From the NCBI GenBank assembly GCA_019637755.1, contig JAHBVC010000001.1, forward strand, positions 1,082,480 to 1,146,479: a stretch of DNA of 64,000 nucleotides, given 5' to 3'. The position numbers and the translations under genes were made by a program. Of this stretch, positions 8,419 to 16,930 are shown one piece after another. The notes beneath the pieces were generated by a model, which made no database searches, was not told the origin of the DNA, and saw nothing but the letters and a program-made list of their open reading frames with translations. The stretch comes from Anaerolineales bacterium (GTDB lineage: Bacteria > Chloroflexota > Anaerolineae > Anaerolineales > UBA11579). Position 1 is the first letter of the stretch, and every line of letters begins with the position of its first letter.

Positions 8419-9963
8419 TTACCCTGCCGTTGGCAAGCGCGGCATATCGGGCCCGGGCACGCCCAGCAGCTCCGCCAGCGCCGCCCGCGTCGCCACGCGG
8501 TCATCCCACGGGTACTCGGTTTCGCCGAAGCACATCGATTGCTCGTGGCCCTTGCCCAACACGATCACCACGTCACCCGGTTGGGCTTGCAGCAGCGCGA
8601 ACGAGATGGCCGCGCCGCGATCGGGCACGCGGAAGAAGCTCTGGCCTTCCACGCCGCCGCGGCTCTCAGCGGCCTGCGCCATCTCCGCCAGGATATCGTC
8701 CAGGCTCTCCGTGCGCGGGTCCTCGGCGGTGAGCACGCTGATATCGGCCAGCACGGCGGCATGCTCCGGCATCATGCGCCGCTTGGCCTTATCGCGCAAG
8801 CCCGCCGAGCCGAACACGGTGATCACGCGCCCGTGCGTAAACTGGCGTGCCGATTCGAGGGCCACTTTGAGCGCATTGGGCGTGTGGGCAAAATCCACAA
8901 TGGTGGTGAAGTCTTGCCCCATCTCGATGCGCTCCATGCGCCCGGGCACGCCCTCCAAGGCGGCGATGCCGGCCTGGGCCGCCTCCAGCGGCAAGCCCAG
9001 GCCTACTACGGTGGCGCCAATGGCGGCCAGTGAGTTGGACACGTTGTAGGCGCCGAACATCCTGGTCTCTAGCGGGAAGCTGAAGCCCGGCCCGTGGGCC
9101 ACAAAGCTCAAACGGCCGGGCTGGTTGCGTATCTCGCTAGCCCGCAAATCGGCCTCAGGGTGCAGGCCGTACGAGATTTGCCTGGCCTGCGTGCGTTTGG
9201 CCAGCCCCGCATACGAAGCGTCATCGCGGTTGAGCACCGCCAGGCGTTCGCGCGGGCGCGTCTTTTCAAAGGGCTGGTGCAGCCCTTCAAACAAGCGCGC
9301 CTTGGCGTCGAAGTAGGCTTCATAGGTGCCGTGGTCATTCAAATGCTCGTGCGTGATGTTGGTCACTACGGCAATATCAAATTCACGCGGGCGTGCTCCC
9401 CGCTGTTGCACCAGGCCGATCGAGGTCATCTCAAGGATGGCCTGGGTGAGCCCGCGATCGACCATCTGGCGCAGGTAGCGCTGGGTGTCAAAGGCTTCCG
9501 GGGTGGTGACGTGGAAGCCGGTATCCAGCACCTCTTCGCCAATCTGGGCGTTCACCGTGCTGACCATGCCGGTGGGCACACCGGCGGCGCGCAAGATCTG
9601 ATAGATGAAGTTCGAAGTTGTGGTCTTGCCATCCGTGCCGGTGATGCCGATCAAGCCAATCTCGCGCGCCGGGTAGGCGTAAAAGGCGGCCGCGGCCTCC
9701 GCCAGCGCCGCACGCGCATCGGGCACGCGGATATGCGGCAAGGGCGACTGCACATCCGTGCGCTCGCCCACTACCGCCACTGCGCCGCGCGCCGCCACCT
9801 CGTCAAGGTACTGGTAACGGTCTACCCCGCGCACGATGGCAAAGAACACATCGCCGGGTTGCACCAGGCGTGAATCGACGGCCAGGCCGGTCACGTCCAC
9901 ATCCGGTACGCTTGCATTCAGGGCAAGCGCTTGCAGCAATTGGCGTAGTTTCATGGCGCTCAT
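8419..9963 (-). CDS. murE: UDP-MurNAc-tripeptide synthetase (MurE)
   Basis: ATP-dependent cytoplasmic ligase adding the third amino acid to UDP-MurNAc-L-Ala-D-Glu in peptidoglycan synthesis. At 514 residues it has the usual three domains. The ATP-binding loop GTDGKTTT is at 109-116 and DFAHTPNALK lies in the centre. EDPR at 414-417 occupies the place of the substrate-selecting DNPR motif of diaminopimelate-adding MurE. The retained Arg argues against lysine; meso-DAP or ornithine remain possible. It lies alone, away from any mur/fts cluster, downstream of the ATP synthase operon and its terminator. Confidence 0.93.
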   Translation of the reverse strand: MSAMKLRQLLQALALNASVPDVDVTGLAVDSRLVQPGDVFFAIVRGVDRYQYLDEVAARGAVAVVGERTDVQSPLPHIRVPDARAALAEAAAAFYAYPAREIGLIGITGTDGKTTTSNFIYQILRAAGVPTGMVSTVNAQIGEEVLDTGFHVTTPEAFDTQRYLRQMVDRGLTQAILEMTSIGLVQQRGARPREFDIAVVTNITHEHLNDHGTYEAYFDAKARLFEGLHQPFEKTRPRERLAVLNRDDASYAGLAKRTQARQISYGLHPEADLRASEIRNQPGRLSFVAHGPGFSFPLETRMFGAYNVSNSLAAIGATVVGLGLPLEAAQAGIAALEGVPGRMERIEMGQDFTTIVDFAHTPNALKVALESARQFTHGRVITVFGSAGLRDKAKRRMMPEHAAVLADISVLTAEDPRTESLDDILAEMAQAAESRGGVEGQSFFRVPDRGAAISFALLQAQPGDVVIVLGKGHEQSMCFGETEYPWDDRVATRAALAELLGVPGPDMPRLPTAG

Positions 9964-9971
9964 TCTATAGC

Positions 9972-10001
9972 AAAAGAGACGCCCGTTGCCGGGCGCCTCT
10001 C
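9972..10001 (-). terminator. Intrinsic terminator of the Fo operon
   Basis: Read on the minus strand, GAGA(GG)CGCCCG pairs with CGGGCGTCTC around a GCAA tetraloop and is followed by TTTTGC. It lies between atpF/delta and murE. Confidence 0.7.
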
Positions 10002-10012
10002 AGTTACATCCT

Positions 10013-10046
10013 ACCTGTCAACTGTCTACTGTAAGCTGTCAGCTGA
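10013..10046. repeat. CAACTGT-type intergenic repeat
   Basis: CCTGTCAACTGTC...GCTGTCAGCTGAC is a degenerate inverted/direct repeat, related in reverse complement to the GACAGTTGACAG motif at 3768-3791. It sits just beyond the atpF/delta stop codon. Confidence 0.55.
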
Positions 10047-10047
10047 C

Positions 10048-10770
10048 TTAGCGCAGGTTCTGGCGCAGGGTGCCGAGCTGCCCGGAAACCGAGCCGTCGA
10101 GCACTTTGTCGCCGATGCGCACTACCAGGCCACCCAAAATGTTCGGGTCGACCTTGAAGGTAACTTCGGCGCCCTTGCCCAGGGCCTTCTGCACTTCGCC
10201 CTGTTCGTCGGCGGTCAGCGGCAGCGCGCTGGTGACGACCGCCGGGCCATTGGCCTCGGCCCCGTCGAGCACGGTCACCTTGCCGGCGCTGACGCCAGAG
10301 AAGAACTCATTGATGAGCGCATGCTGGCGTTTGTCGTCGAGCGCTTCGCCAATCAGCTTCTGCGCCGCGGCGGCAGCCAACGCGGCCACCTGGCCGCGCA
10401 CTTCGCCGAGCACACGGACGCGTTCCTGTTCCACTTCGGCCAGGGCCACTTCACGCGCCTTGCCCGCCTTGGCTTCGGCGTCCTTGACAATTTCTTTGGC
10501 CTGCTCTTCGGCGCGGGCAGTGATCTCGCGCGCTTCGCTGGCTACTTTGGCACGGGCTTCGCTCAGCAGCTTCTCCGCTTCCTTCTCGGCGTTCTCACGC
10601 GCTTCCGCCGCAATGCTGGCGTCTTCGAGACCCTTGCTGATGGTTTCACGGCGCTTCTGCAGCATGTTCATGATGGGCGTGAACACCCATTTGCGCAGCA
10701 GAACCAGCAGCAACAGGAAGTTGAAAATTTGGACGAGCAGAAAACCCAGATTAATTCCTAAGGCTTCCAA
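10048..10770 (-). CDS. atpF: ATP synthase Fo subunit b fused to a delta C-terminal domain
   Basis: Forms the peripheral stalk linking Fo to F1. Residues 1-35 hold the membrane helix (LGFLLVQIFNFLLLLVLLRK). A long charged coiled coil follows to about 155. From about 163 the sequence turns into the C-terminal OSCP/delta signature (VTSALPLTADEQ... and LGGLVVRIGDKVLDGSV). The roughly 105-residue N-terminal helical bundle of delta, which holds the top of F1, is not visible. The start is TTG at 10770, with AAGGAG eight bases upstream and no in-frame ATG before the coiled coil. It is the last gene of the Fo operon; F1 genes do not follow. Confidence 0.88.
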   Translation of the reverse strand: MEALGINLGFLLVQIFNFLLLLVLLRKWVFTPIMNMLQKRRETISKGLEDASIAAEARENAEKEAEKLLSEARAKVASEAREITARAEEQAKEIVKDAEAKAGKAREVALAEVEQERVRVLGEVRGQVAALAAAAAQKLIGEALDDKRQHALINEFFSGVSAGKVTVLDGAEANGPAVVTSALPLTADEQGEVQKALGKGAEVTFKVDPNILGGLVVRIGDKVLDGSVSGQLGTLRQNLR

Positions 10771-10813
10771 TGTCGGAGCTCCTTCCTATCGTGTTTCTTT
10801 CAGTGCTGTTCGT

Positions 10814-11038
10814 TTAGACGAACAGGATAAGCATGGCTACCACCAGACAATAAATGGCGATAGCTTCAGTAAACACGATACCCAGGATCATGCTGGTCTG
10901 GATAGTGCCTGCAGCATCCGGGTTGCGGGCGATGCCCTGCACGCCACCCAGGGCGGCGAGGCCTACACCCAGGCCGGCGCCCATTGCGCCGATCATGGCA
11001 ATCCCAGCACCAATCAGTTTTGCGGCTTCAGCTTCCAT
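10814..11038 (-). CDS. atpE: ATP synthase Fo subunit c
   Basis: A 74-residue two-helix proteolipid forming the rotor ring. The ion-binding Glu lies in FTEAIAIY of helix 2. Helix 1 carries GAGLGVGLA without the Gln of sodium-type rings, and the residue after the Glu is Ala rather than Ser, so proton coupling is expected. The ATG at 11038 (MEAEAAKL) is preferred over the upstream TTG at 11047, because GGAGG stands nine bases before it. Confidence 0.95.
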   Translation of the reverse strand: MEAEAAKLIGAGIAMIGAMGAGLGVGLAALGGVQGIARNPDAAGTIQTSMILGIVFTEAIAIYCLVVAMLILFV

Positions 11039-11072
11039 ATCTTTCAACCTCCATCCAATGATGAGTTATTTT

Positions 11073-12104
11073 TTAGTGGTGCTCTTCGTCACCGTGGTGC
11101 GATTGGGTAGCCTGCGCCATAAAGATCATGGTCAGCATACCGAACACCACGGCCTGAATTAGACCCACGCCGAATTCAAGCATCAACACCCCGGTTTGTG
11201 CCGCCACCGGGATGAGCGTACCAATGACCAGCAACAAGATCATGCCGGCAAAGATGTTACCGAACAGACGGAAAGAGAACGAAATGATCTTGGAGAATTC
11301 GGAGACGATCTCGAAGATACCGACGACGAAATCGATCTTGCCGATGCCGGGTTTGCCGAGGGCACGGATATTGATGAACTTCTCAAAGTAACTGAGGCCC
11401 TGGGCACGCACACCGATGATCTGGATCATCAGGAATGACATGATCGCCAAGCCCAGCGTGAAGTTCAGATCCGTAGCCGCCGCACGCACAAAAGGCGCCA
11501 ACGCGGCGGCGCAATTGGTGTTCTCGCCGCCGATCGAAACCACCTGCGTGTTGCCGAGGGTGAACAGGGGGTTGATGTCACAGTCGGTCTCAACGTGTAG
11601 CGCCGGATCCACATGGTGGGCGTGCTCCAGGCTGATCTCATTGATCACGCCAATGCTGTCCACACCCGGAATCAGTTCCATCCAGTTGACGGTAAGGATC
11701 AGCAGGGTCAGCGTGGCAAAGATCGGCACGATAGTACGTGTCCACTTGCCCGCAGTTTCCTCGGTCAGGTTGTACAGGCCTTCCACCAGCGCCTGCACCG
11801 CGCCCACAATGCCCTTGAAGACATGCTTGCCGGAATTGAATGCCGGGCGCAGAACGAAGAAGGCCAGGCCGAGGATGAAGATATCGGCGATGATGACGGC
11901 CGTCATCGTGTTGGTGAGGAAAAATGCCTCACCGGTGAGCGGGAACTGGAAAAGTGTTTCGGTTAGATGTTCCGCCGGAAGTGCAATGTACGGGCGCAAC
12001 GGGGGAATTTTCCCGGAGACAATTACGCTGACGACAATAATCGCTAGAGCAATCCAGCGACTGACACCGTACTTCCATTTGCGGGTAGCTTCTTCTTTAG
12101 CCAC
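11073..12104 (-). CDS. atpB: ATP synthase Fo subunit a
   Basis: The stator channel subunit that conducts ions to the c-ring. Multiple membrane helices are evident. The essential Arg lies in SFSFRLFGNIFAGMI, and the final helix block LEFGVGLIQAVVFGMLTMIF is typical. At 343 residues it is longer than the E. coli protein because of a polar loop (about HAHHVDPALHVETDCDINPL to GGENTNCAAAL) and a His-rich C-terminus. The GTG at 12104 was chosen since AGGAGG lies nine bases upstream; an ATG at 12122 is the alternative. It overlaps the end of atpI by 8 nt. Confidence 0.93.
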   Translation of the reverse strand: MAKEEATRKWKYGVSRWIALAIIVVSVIVSGKIPPLRPYIALPAEHLTETLFQFPLTGEAFFLTNTMTAVIIADIFILGLAFFVLRPAFNSGKHVFKGIVGAVQALVEGLYNLTEETAGKWTRTIVPIFATLTLLILTVNWMELIPGVDSIGVINEISLEHAHHVDPALHVETDCDINPLFTLGNTQVVSIGGENTNCAAALAPFVRAAATDLNFTLGLAIMSFLMIQIIGVRAQGLSYFEKFINIRALGKPGIGKIDFVVGIFEIVSEFSKIISFSFRLFGNIFAGMILLLVIGTLIPVAAQTGVLMLEFGVGLIQAVVFGMLTMIFMAQATQSHHGDEEHH

Positions 12105-12387
12105 TAGCCGCGTCCTCCTCATCTTTTGGTGAATCCGCCGGGCGAATGCGTGCCGTGGTGAAGTTCACCACCCACAGCATCGCCAGCAATGTAACGGGCA
12201 CGCTCGCACAGAGCAAGCCCATCTTCCACACATGGCTTCCAGTTGCAAAGTAGTTGTCGAGCCAAAAGCCGGCGAACAAGGCTACAAAGAGAATAGCAAC
12301 CGTGATGAACCCGGCGAGAGAGGCCGCCCCTACCAACGCTAAGTTAGCAGCATAGCGGCGGGGATTCTTGTCTCGTCGCAGGCCCAT
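12097..12387 (-). CDS. atpI: AtpI-like membrane protein
   Basis: A 96-residue protein with two membrane helices (about 15-40 and 52-75) and charged ends, at the head of the Fo operon where AtpI/AtpZ-type assembly or ion-uptake factors are found. The assignment rests on size, topology and position, since the family is poorly conserved. The start codon lies nine bases after a consensus -10, so the mRNA is nearly leaderless. Confidence 0.7.
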   Translation of the reverse strand: MGLRRDKNPRRYAANLALVGAASLAGFITVAILFVALFAGFWLDNYFATGSHVWKMGLLCASVPVTLLAMLWVVNFTTARIRPADSPKDEEDAASG

Positions 12388-12396
12388 CGTTCGAGA

Positions 12397-12424
12397 ATTA
12401 TATCACAATCTAAGGGGCTGTCAA
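12397..12424 (-). promoter_or_regulatory. Consensus promoter of the Fo operon
   Basis: On the minus strand TTGACA (12424-12419) and TATAAT (12402-12397) are both perfect and separated by 16 bp. The atpI ATG begins nine bases past the -10. This is the only clear full-consensus promoter found in the window. Confidence 0.85.
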
Positions 12425-12430
12425 ACAGGC

Positions 12431-13879
12431 CTAAAACAGCGAGCGCGCCGCAGCGATAGCCCAGTCATACCAGGGGGCAATCACTACGCCCAGCACCAAG
12501 ACCAGCAGCACGCTGAGTGTGATGGCGATGCCCGACGCGCGCTGCACAGGCAGCGGGCTCTCATCCTTGGGCATATCCAGGTACACCACCTTGAGCACCA
12601 CCAGGTAGTAGTACAGGCCCACGATCGAGTTGAGCACACCCAGCACGGCCAGCCAGATCAGGTTGGCCTCCACCGCCGCGGCAAACACGAGCACCTTGGC
12701 GATGAAACCACCCAGCGGGGGAATGCCGGCCAGCGAGAGGAAGGCCAGCAGCATCGCCAACGCCAGCATCGGGTTGCGCCGGCTGAGGCCGGAGTACTCT
12801 TCGACTTCGTCAGAGCCCAGCGCTTTGCCAACAACGGCAACGATGCCAAAGCTGGCCAGGTTGGTGAGCACGTATACGATCAAATAATAGACGACACTGG
12901 CCACACCCAGTTCCGAGGCCGCCACAACGCCCAGGATGGCGTACCCGGCGTGGGCAATACCCGAATAGGCCAGCAGACGCTTGATGTTCTTCTGCGTCAG
13001 CGCCACCACATTGCCAATGAACATCGAAGCCACGGCCAGGATGCTCAGCATCATCTGCCAGTCAGGCAGGATCTGCGGGAAGCTAGCCAGCATCACGCGC
13101 ACCAGCACCATGAAGCCTGCGGCCTTGGAGGCGGTGGAGAGGAAAGCCGTCACCGGGGTCGGTGCCCCTTCGTACACATCGGGCGCCCAGAAGTGCATCG
13201 GCACTACGGCCACTTTGAAGCCAAAGCCGAGCATTACCAGCACCAAGGCACCGATCAGCAGCGGCCCGGGCACGGCGCCGGCGGTGATCGCCGCGGCCAT
13301 GCTGTAGAGGTTCGTGCTGCCGGCGAAGCCGTACAGCAAGCTAAAGCCATACAGCATCACTGCGGTGGTCATCGCCCCAAACAGCAAGTACTTGAAGCCT
13401 GCTTCGGTGGACTTGTTGTCCTCACGCAGGAAGCCAGCCAGAATATACAGCGGGATCGAGGTAGTCTCGATGGCCAGGAAGAGCATCACCAGGTCCGCCG
13501 AGGCGGCCATCAGGGTCATACCGATGGTGGAGGTGAGCAGCAGGGTGTAGTACTCGCCCTTGCGCCATAGCTCGCCCCAACCCACCGAGAGCAGCGTGGT
13601 GATGAAGGCTGCGAAGATAAAGAGCAGCTTGGCAATGTAGCCGAGCATATCGTGGCGCAGCATGCCACCCCACACCAGCGTCGCGCTGGCGCCCGGGTGG
13701 GTGTAAAGCAAGGTGATCACAAAACTGGCCAGCAAGCCTACGGCGGTCACCGTGGCCAGCACGCCACGGCGTGCCTCGGCCAATACCAGATCCAAGGTGA
13801 AGACCACCAGCAAGACCACCAGCAGGGCAATCTCCGGCAGAATGGTCAAAAGCATGTCAGGGGTAATGGAGCCAAACAC
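12431..13879 (-). CDS. nuoN: NADH-quinone oxidoreductase subunit N
   Basis: Antiporter-like subunit of the complex I membrane arm, 482 residues with about 14 helices. The central TM7 lysine is present in GFGFKVAVVPMHFWAPDVYEG, and STASKAAGF carries the next conserved Lys. The start is GTG at 13879 with GGAGG nine bases upstream, two bases after the second nuoM stop. It is the last gene of the nuo operon; the Fo promoter follows at once. Confidence 0.95.
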   Translation of the reverse strand: MFGSITPDMLLTILPEIALLVVLLVVFTLDLVLAEARRGVLATVTAVGLLASFVITLLYTHPGASATLVWGGMLRHDMLGYIAKLLFIFAAFITTLLSVGWGELWRKGEYYTLLLTSTIGMTLMAASADLVMLFLAIETTSIPLYILAGFLREDNKSTEAGFKYLLFGAMTTAVMLYGFSLLYGFAGSTNLYSMAAAITAGAVPGPLLIGALVLVMLGFGFKVAVVPMHFWAPDVYEGAPTPVTAFLSTASKAAGFMVLVRVMLASFPQILPDWQMMLSILAVASMFIGNVVALTQKNIKRLLAYSGIAHAGYAILGVVAASELGVASVVYYLIVYVLTNLASFGIVAVVGKALGSDEVEEYSGLSRRNPMLALAMLLAFLSLAGIPPLGGFIAKVLVFAAAVEANLIWLAVLGVLNSIVGLYYYLVVLKVVYLDMPKDESPLPVQRASGIAITLSVLLVLVLGVVIAPWYDWAIAAARSLF

Positions 13880-13881
13880 TG

Positions 13882-15354
13882 TTATGCGCCTCCTACCAGG
13901 GCCAGCACCGCGTTCACGCCGTGCTCAACCATGGGAACAACCACACCGGGGAAGATACCGATACCCACCATGATCACCACCAGCACCGCCAGGGCCACCT
14001 TCTCCGAAATACGGATGTCGTGCATGTGGCCTTCCAGATTGGCTGGCATCTCGCCAAAGAACACCTTGCCGATGGCGCGCAGGATGTAGGCCGCGGTGAC
14101 CGCAATCGAAATCGCCGCCACAATCGCAATCCAGGGCGTGCGTGCCCAGACCCCCATGAAGATGGGGAATTCGGCCACGAAGCCAGAAAAGCCAGGCATG
14201 CCCATACCCACCAAACCAGCGATGATGAACGCCACCCCGGCGTAGGGCATGATCTTCATCATGCCGCCCAGCTCAGGGATCTGGCGCGTATGTGCCTGAT
14301 CATAGATCATGCCGACCACGGCGAAGAACAGGGCGGTCATCACCCCGTGGGAAACCATCTGGATGCCGGCGCCCACCAAACCATCATGGTTGAGCGTCGC
14401 CAAGCCCATCGCCACCAGCCCCATATGCGAGACGGAGGAATAACCGATCATGTACTTGAAATCGGTCTGGGTCATGGCGATGAAGGCGCCGTAGACCACG
14501 TTCACCAAGGTGAGCAGAATGATCCACCACATGTGGTACTGGGCACCCTCAGGCATGAGCATGATGCCCACGCGCAACGCGGCGAACGCGCCCAGCTTCA
14601 TCAGCACGCCGGCATGGAACATCGAAACCGCCGTGGGGGCGGCCACGTGGCCATCCGGGCTCCAGTTATGGAAGGGGAAAATGCCGCCGAGGATGGCGAA
14701 GCCAAAGAATACAAACGGGAACCACAGGCGTTGAAACTCCGGCGAGAAGTTTGCGCCTTGCAATTGGAGAAAGTCGAAGGTGTGCAGGCCGGAGGTGAAA
14801 TACATCGCCAGCACACCCACCAGGGCGATCACCGAGCCAATGAACAGATACAGGGTCAGCTTCATGGCGGCGTATTCGCGTGCCTGCTTCCAGCCCCAAA
14901 TGGCAATCAGCAGGTACATCGGGAATACGGCGATCTCGTAGAAGAAGAACAGGGCAAACAGGTCCAGCGCCACAAAAACGCCGAAGACACCGCTGGCCAG
15001 CAGGAACAAGAAGGCGAAGAATTCGCGCGGGCGGTCATCAATGCGCTGCGAGATGATCACGCCGGTGAAGATGACTACGCCGGTGAGCAATACCAGCGGG
15101 GCCGAGATGCCGTCTACGCCCACGTGGTAGCTGATGCCCAGCGCCGGCAGCCAGTCATACTGCTCGATGAACTGGAACTGCGCACCGTTGGCATCAAACC
15201 CCACGAACACCAGCAGCGACAAGAAGAAGGTCACTGTGGCCACCGCCAAGGCGAAGCTGTAGATCAGCTTGCGGTTGGCAGGCGGCAGGAACAACAGCAC
15301 CACGCCAGCCAGGATGGGGAGTAAGACAATTGCACTAAGGATAGGAAAGCCCAT
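13882..15354 (-). CDS. nuoM: NADH-quinone oxidoreductase subunit M, second copy, lacking the TM7 lysine
   Basis: A 490-residue antiporter-like subunit. The conserved Glu of TM5 is kept (FFFYEIAVFPMY, Glu140), as is the TM8 Lys (LMKLGA, Lys253) and a later Glu (GFVAEF). In the TM7 block, where the first NuoM reads AFAIKVPVWPFHTW, this copy reads GFAILGGIFPFHNW: the central lysine is Leu222. The ATG at 15354 (MGFPILS) has AAAGGTG five bases upstream and replaces a longer overlapping start. It lies between the first nuoM and nuoN. Whether it still moves protons is open. Confidence 0.92.
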   Translation of the reverse strand: MGFPILSAIVLLPILAGVVLLFLPPANRKLIYSFALAVATVTFFLSLLVFVGFDANGAQFQFIEQYDWLPALGISYHVGVDGISAPLVLLTGVVIFTGVIISQRIDDRPREFFAFLFLLASGVFGVFVALDLFALFFFYEIAVFPMYLLIAIWGWKQAREYAAMKLTLYLFIGSVIALVGVLAMYFTSGLHTFDFLQLQGANFSPEFQRLWFPFVFFGFAILGGIFPFHNWSPDGHVAAPTAVSMFHAGVLMKLGAFAALRVGIMLMPEGAQYHMWWIILLTLVNVVYGAFIAMTQTDFKYMIGYSSVSHMGLVAMGLATLNHDGLVGAGIQMVSHGVMTALFFAVVGMIYDQAHTRQIPELGGMMKIMPYAGVAFIIAGLVGMGMPGFSGFVAEFPIFMGVWARTPWIAIVAAISIAVTAAYILRAIGKVFFGEMPANLEGHMHDIRISEKVALAVLVVIMVGIGIFPGVVVPMVEHGVNAVLALVGGA

Positions 15355-15364
15355 TAATTCACCT

Positions 15365-16921
15365 TTAGCCGAACAAAGCAACCACGGCCTGATTGATTAC
15401 GCTGAGCAGCCAGGCCGGCCAAAAACCGAGCCACAGCATCAGCACCACCAGCGGAGCCATCACCAGCAACTCGCGGCGGCTCAGATCTGCAAAATGATTC
15501 TTCCAGTGCTCATTCAGCGGGCCATGCAGGGTCTTGGCGATCCCCTTGAGGATATAGGCACCGGTGAAGAACAAACCGATCATGCTGATGGCGGTATAGA
15601 CGGTAAACACCGGCCAGGCGCCGCGCACCACCAGGAATTCGGATACGAAGCCATTCAAGCCCGGCAGGCCGAGCGAGGACATCGAGCTAAAGATCAGCAA
15701 GGCGCCGTAGACCGGCAGCAAGGCAAACAAACCGCCGAACTTCTCGAGGTCACGCGTGTGCGTGCGTTCGTAGATCGCGCCGACGAGGAAGAACATCGCC
15801 GCAGCCGAGATGCCGTGGTTGAACATTTGCAATACCGCGCCATTCATGGCGATGGTGCCATCCGGCGTGCCAGCGGCATGCGCCGCAGCGGCAATGCCCA
15901 GCACCACGAAGCCCATATGGTTTACCGAGGAATACGCCACCAAGCGCTTGAAATCGGTCTGTGCCCAGGCCGAGAGGGCGCCGAACACGATCGCCGCGGT
16001 GGCCAGGGCGGCCAGCACGCCGGCGTACTGGTGCGCCTGCTCGGGGTAGAGCGGCAAGATCAAGCGCAGGAAGCCATAGGCGCCCAGCTTGAGCAGCACG
16101 CCAGCCAGCACCATCGAGCCGGCAGTGGGCGCTTCGGTGTGCGCATCCGGCAGCCAGGTGTGGAAGGGCCACACCGGCACCTTGATGGCAAAGGCGATCA
16201 CGAAGGCCCAGAAGGCGACCGTCTTGACTGTCTCGACCGGCAGGCCGAACAGGGTGCCTTGCAATGCTGGCCAGCTCTGGAAGATGCTGATCAGATCAAA
16301 GGTGCCAGAGACGACACCGATCATTTGGATCGCCAACAACAGGCCCAGCGAGCCTGCCATGGTGTAGATGATGAATTTGAAGGAGGCGTAGCGGCGGGCG
16401 GGCACCTTGATGCCGTTCCATAGCGTGCGCTCCCCCGCTGCGCTGCCCCACTGGTCGATCAGGAAGAACATCGGCACCAGGCCGATCTCCCAAAAGACAA
16501 AGAAGAGCAACAGATCCAGCGAGAGGAACACACCCAGCATGCCGGTTTCCAGCGCTAGGAACAAAGCCATATAGGCCTTGACCTTTTCTTCAACACTAAA
16601 CGAAGCCAAAATCGCTACTGGGGTCAACAAGGTGGTGAGCAATACCATGCTGAGCGAGAGGCCATCGATGCCGAGGTGGTAATTGGCGTTGATGGCGCTG
16701 TACCAGACAGCCTGCTCCTGGTAGCGGAAGCCATCCACCACCGGAGCCGCCTGAAAGCCCAGCCAAGCAGCTAGCGTGAGGGCAAAGGGCACCAGGCTGA
16801 GCGCAAAGGCCACCAGCCGGATGAGTTTCTTATTCTCGCCCGGCAGCAACAACACAAGCAACGCCGCGGCCAGCGGGCTGAACAGAATGAACGAGAGAAG
16901 ATGTGAATTCAGAAAGTCCAT
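15365..16921 (-). CDS. nuoM: NADH-quinone oxidoreductase subunit M, first copy
   Basis: A 518-residue antiporter-like subunit with all expected charged residues: Glu145 in FVFWEIGLVPMFF, Lys247 in AFAIKVPVWPFHTWLPDAH, Lys278 in LLKLGAYG and a Glu in NGFVSEF. It should be a functional proton-translocating module. It lies between nuoL and the second nuoM with gaps of about ten bases. Confidence 0.96.
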   Translation of the reverse strand: MDFLNSHLLSFILFSPLAAALLVLLLPGENKKLIRLVAFALSLVPFALTLAAWLGFQAAPVVDGFRYQEQAVWYSAINANYHLGIDGLSLSMVLLTTLLTPVAILASFSVEEKVKAYMALFLALETGMLGVFLSLDLLLFFVFWEIGLVPMFFLIDQWGSAAGERTLWNGIKVPARRYASFKFIIYTMAGSLGLLLAIQMIGVVSGTFDLISIFQSWPALQGTLFGLPVETVKTVAFWAFVIAFAIKVPVWPFHTWLPDAHTEAPTAGSMVLAGVLLKLGAYGFLRLILPLYPEQAHQYAGVLAALATAAIVFGALSAWAQTDFKRLVAYSSVNHMGFVVLGIAAAAHAAGTPDGTIAMNGAVLQMFNHGISAAAMFFLVGAIYERTHTRDLEKFGGLFALLPVYGALLIFSSMSSLGLPGLNGFVSEFLVVRGAWPVFTVYTAISMIGLFFTGAYILKGIAKTLHGPLNEHWKNHFADLSRRELLVMAPLVVLMLWLGFWPAWLLSVINQAVVALFG

Positions 16922-16930
16922 GAGATCTCG

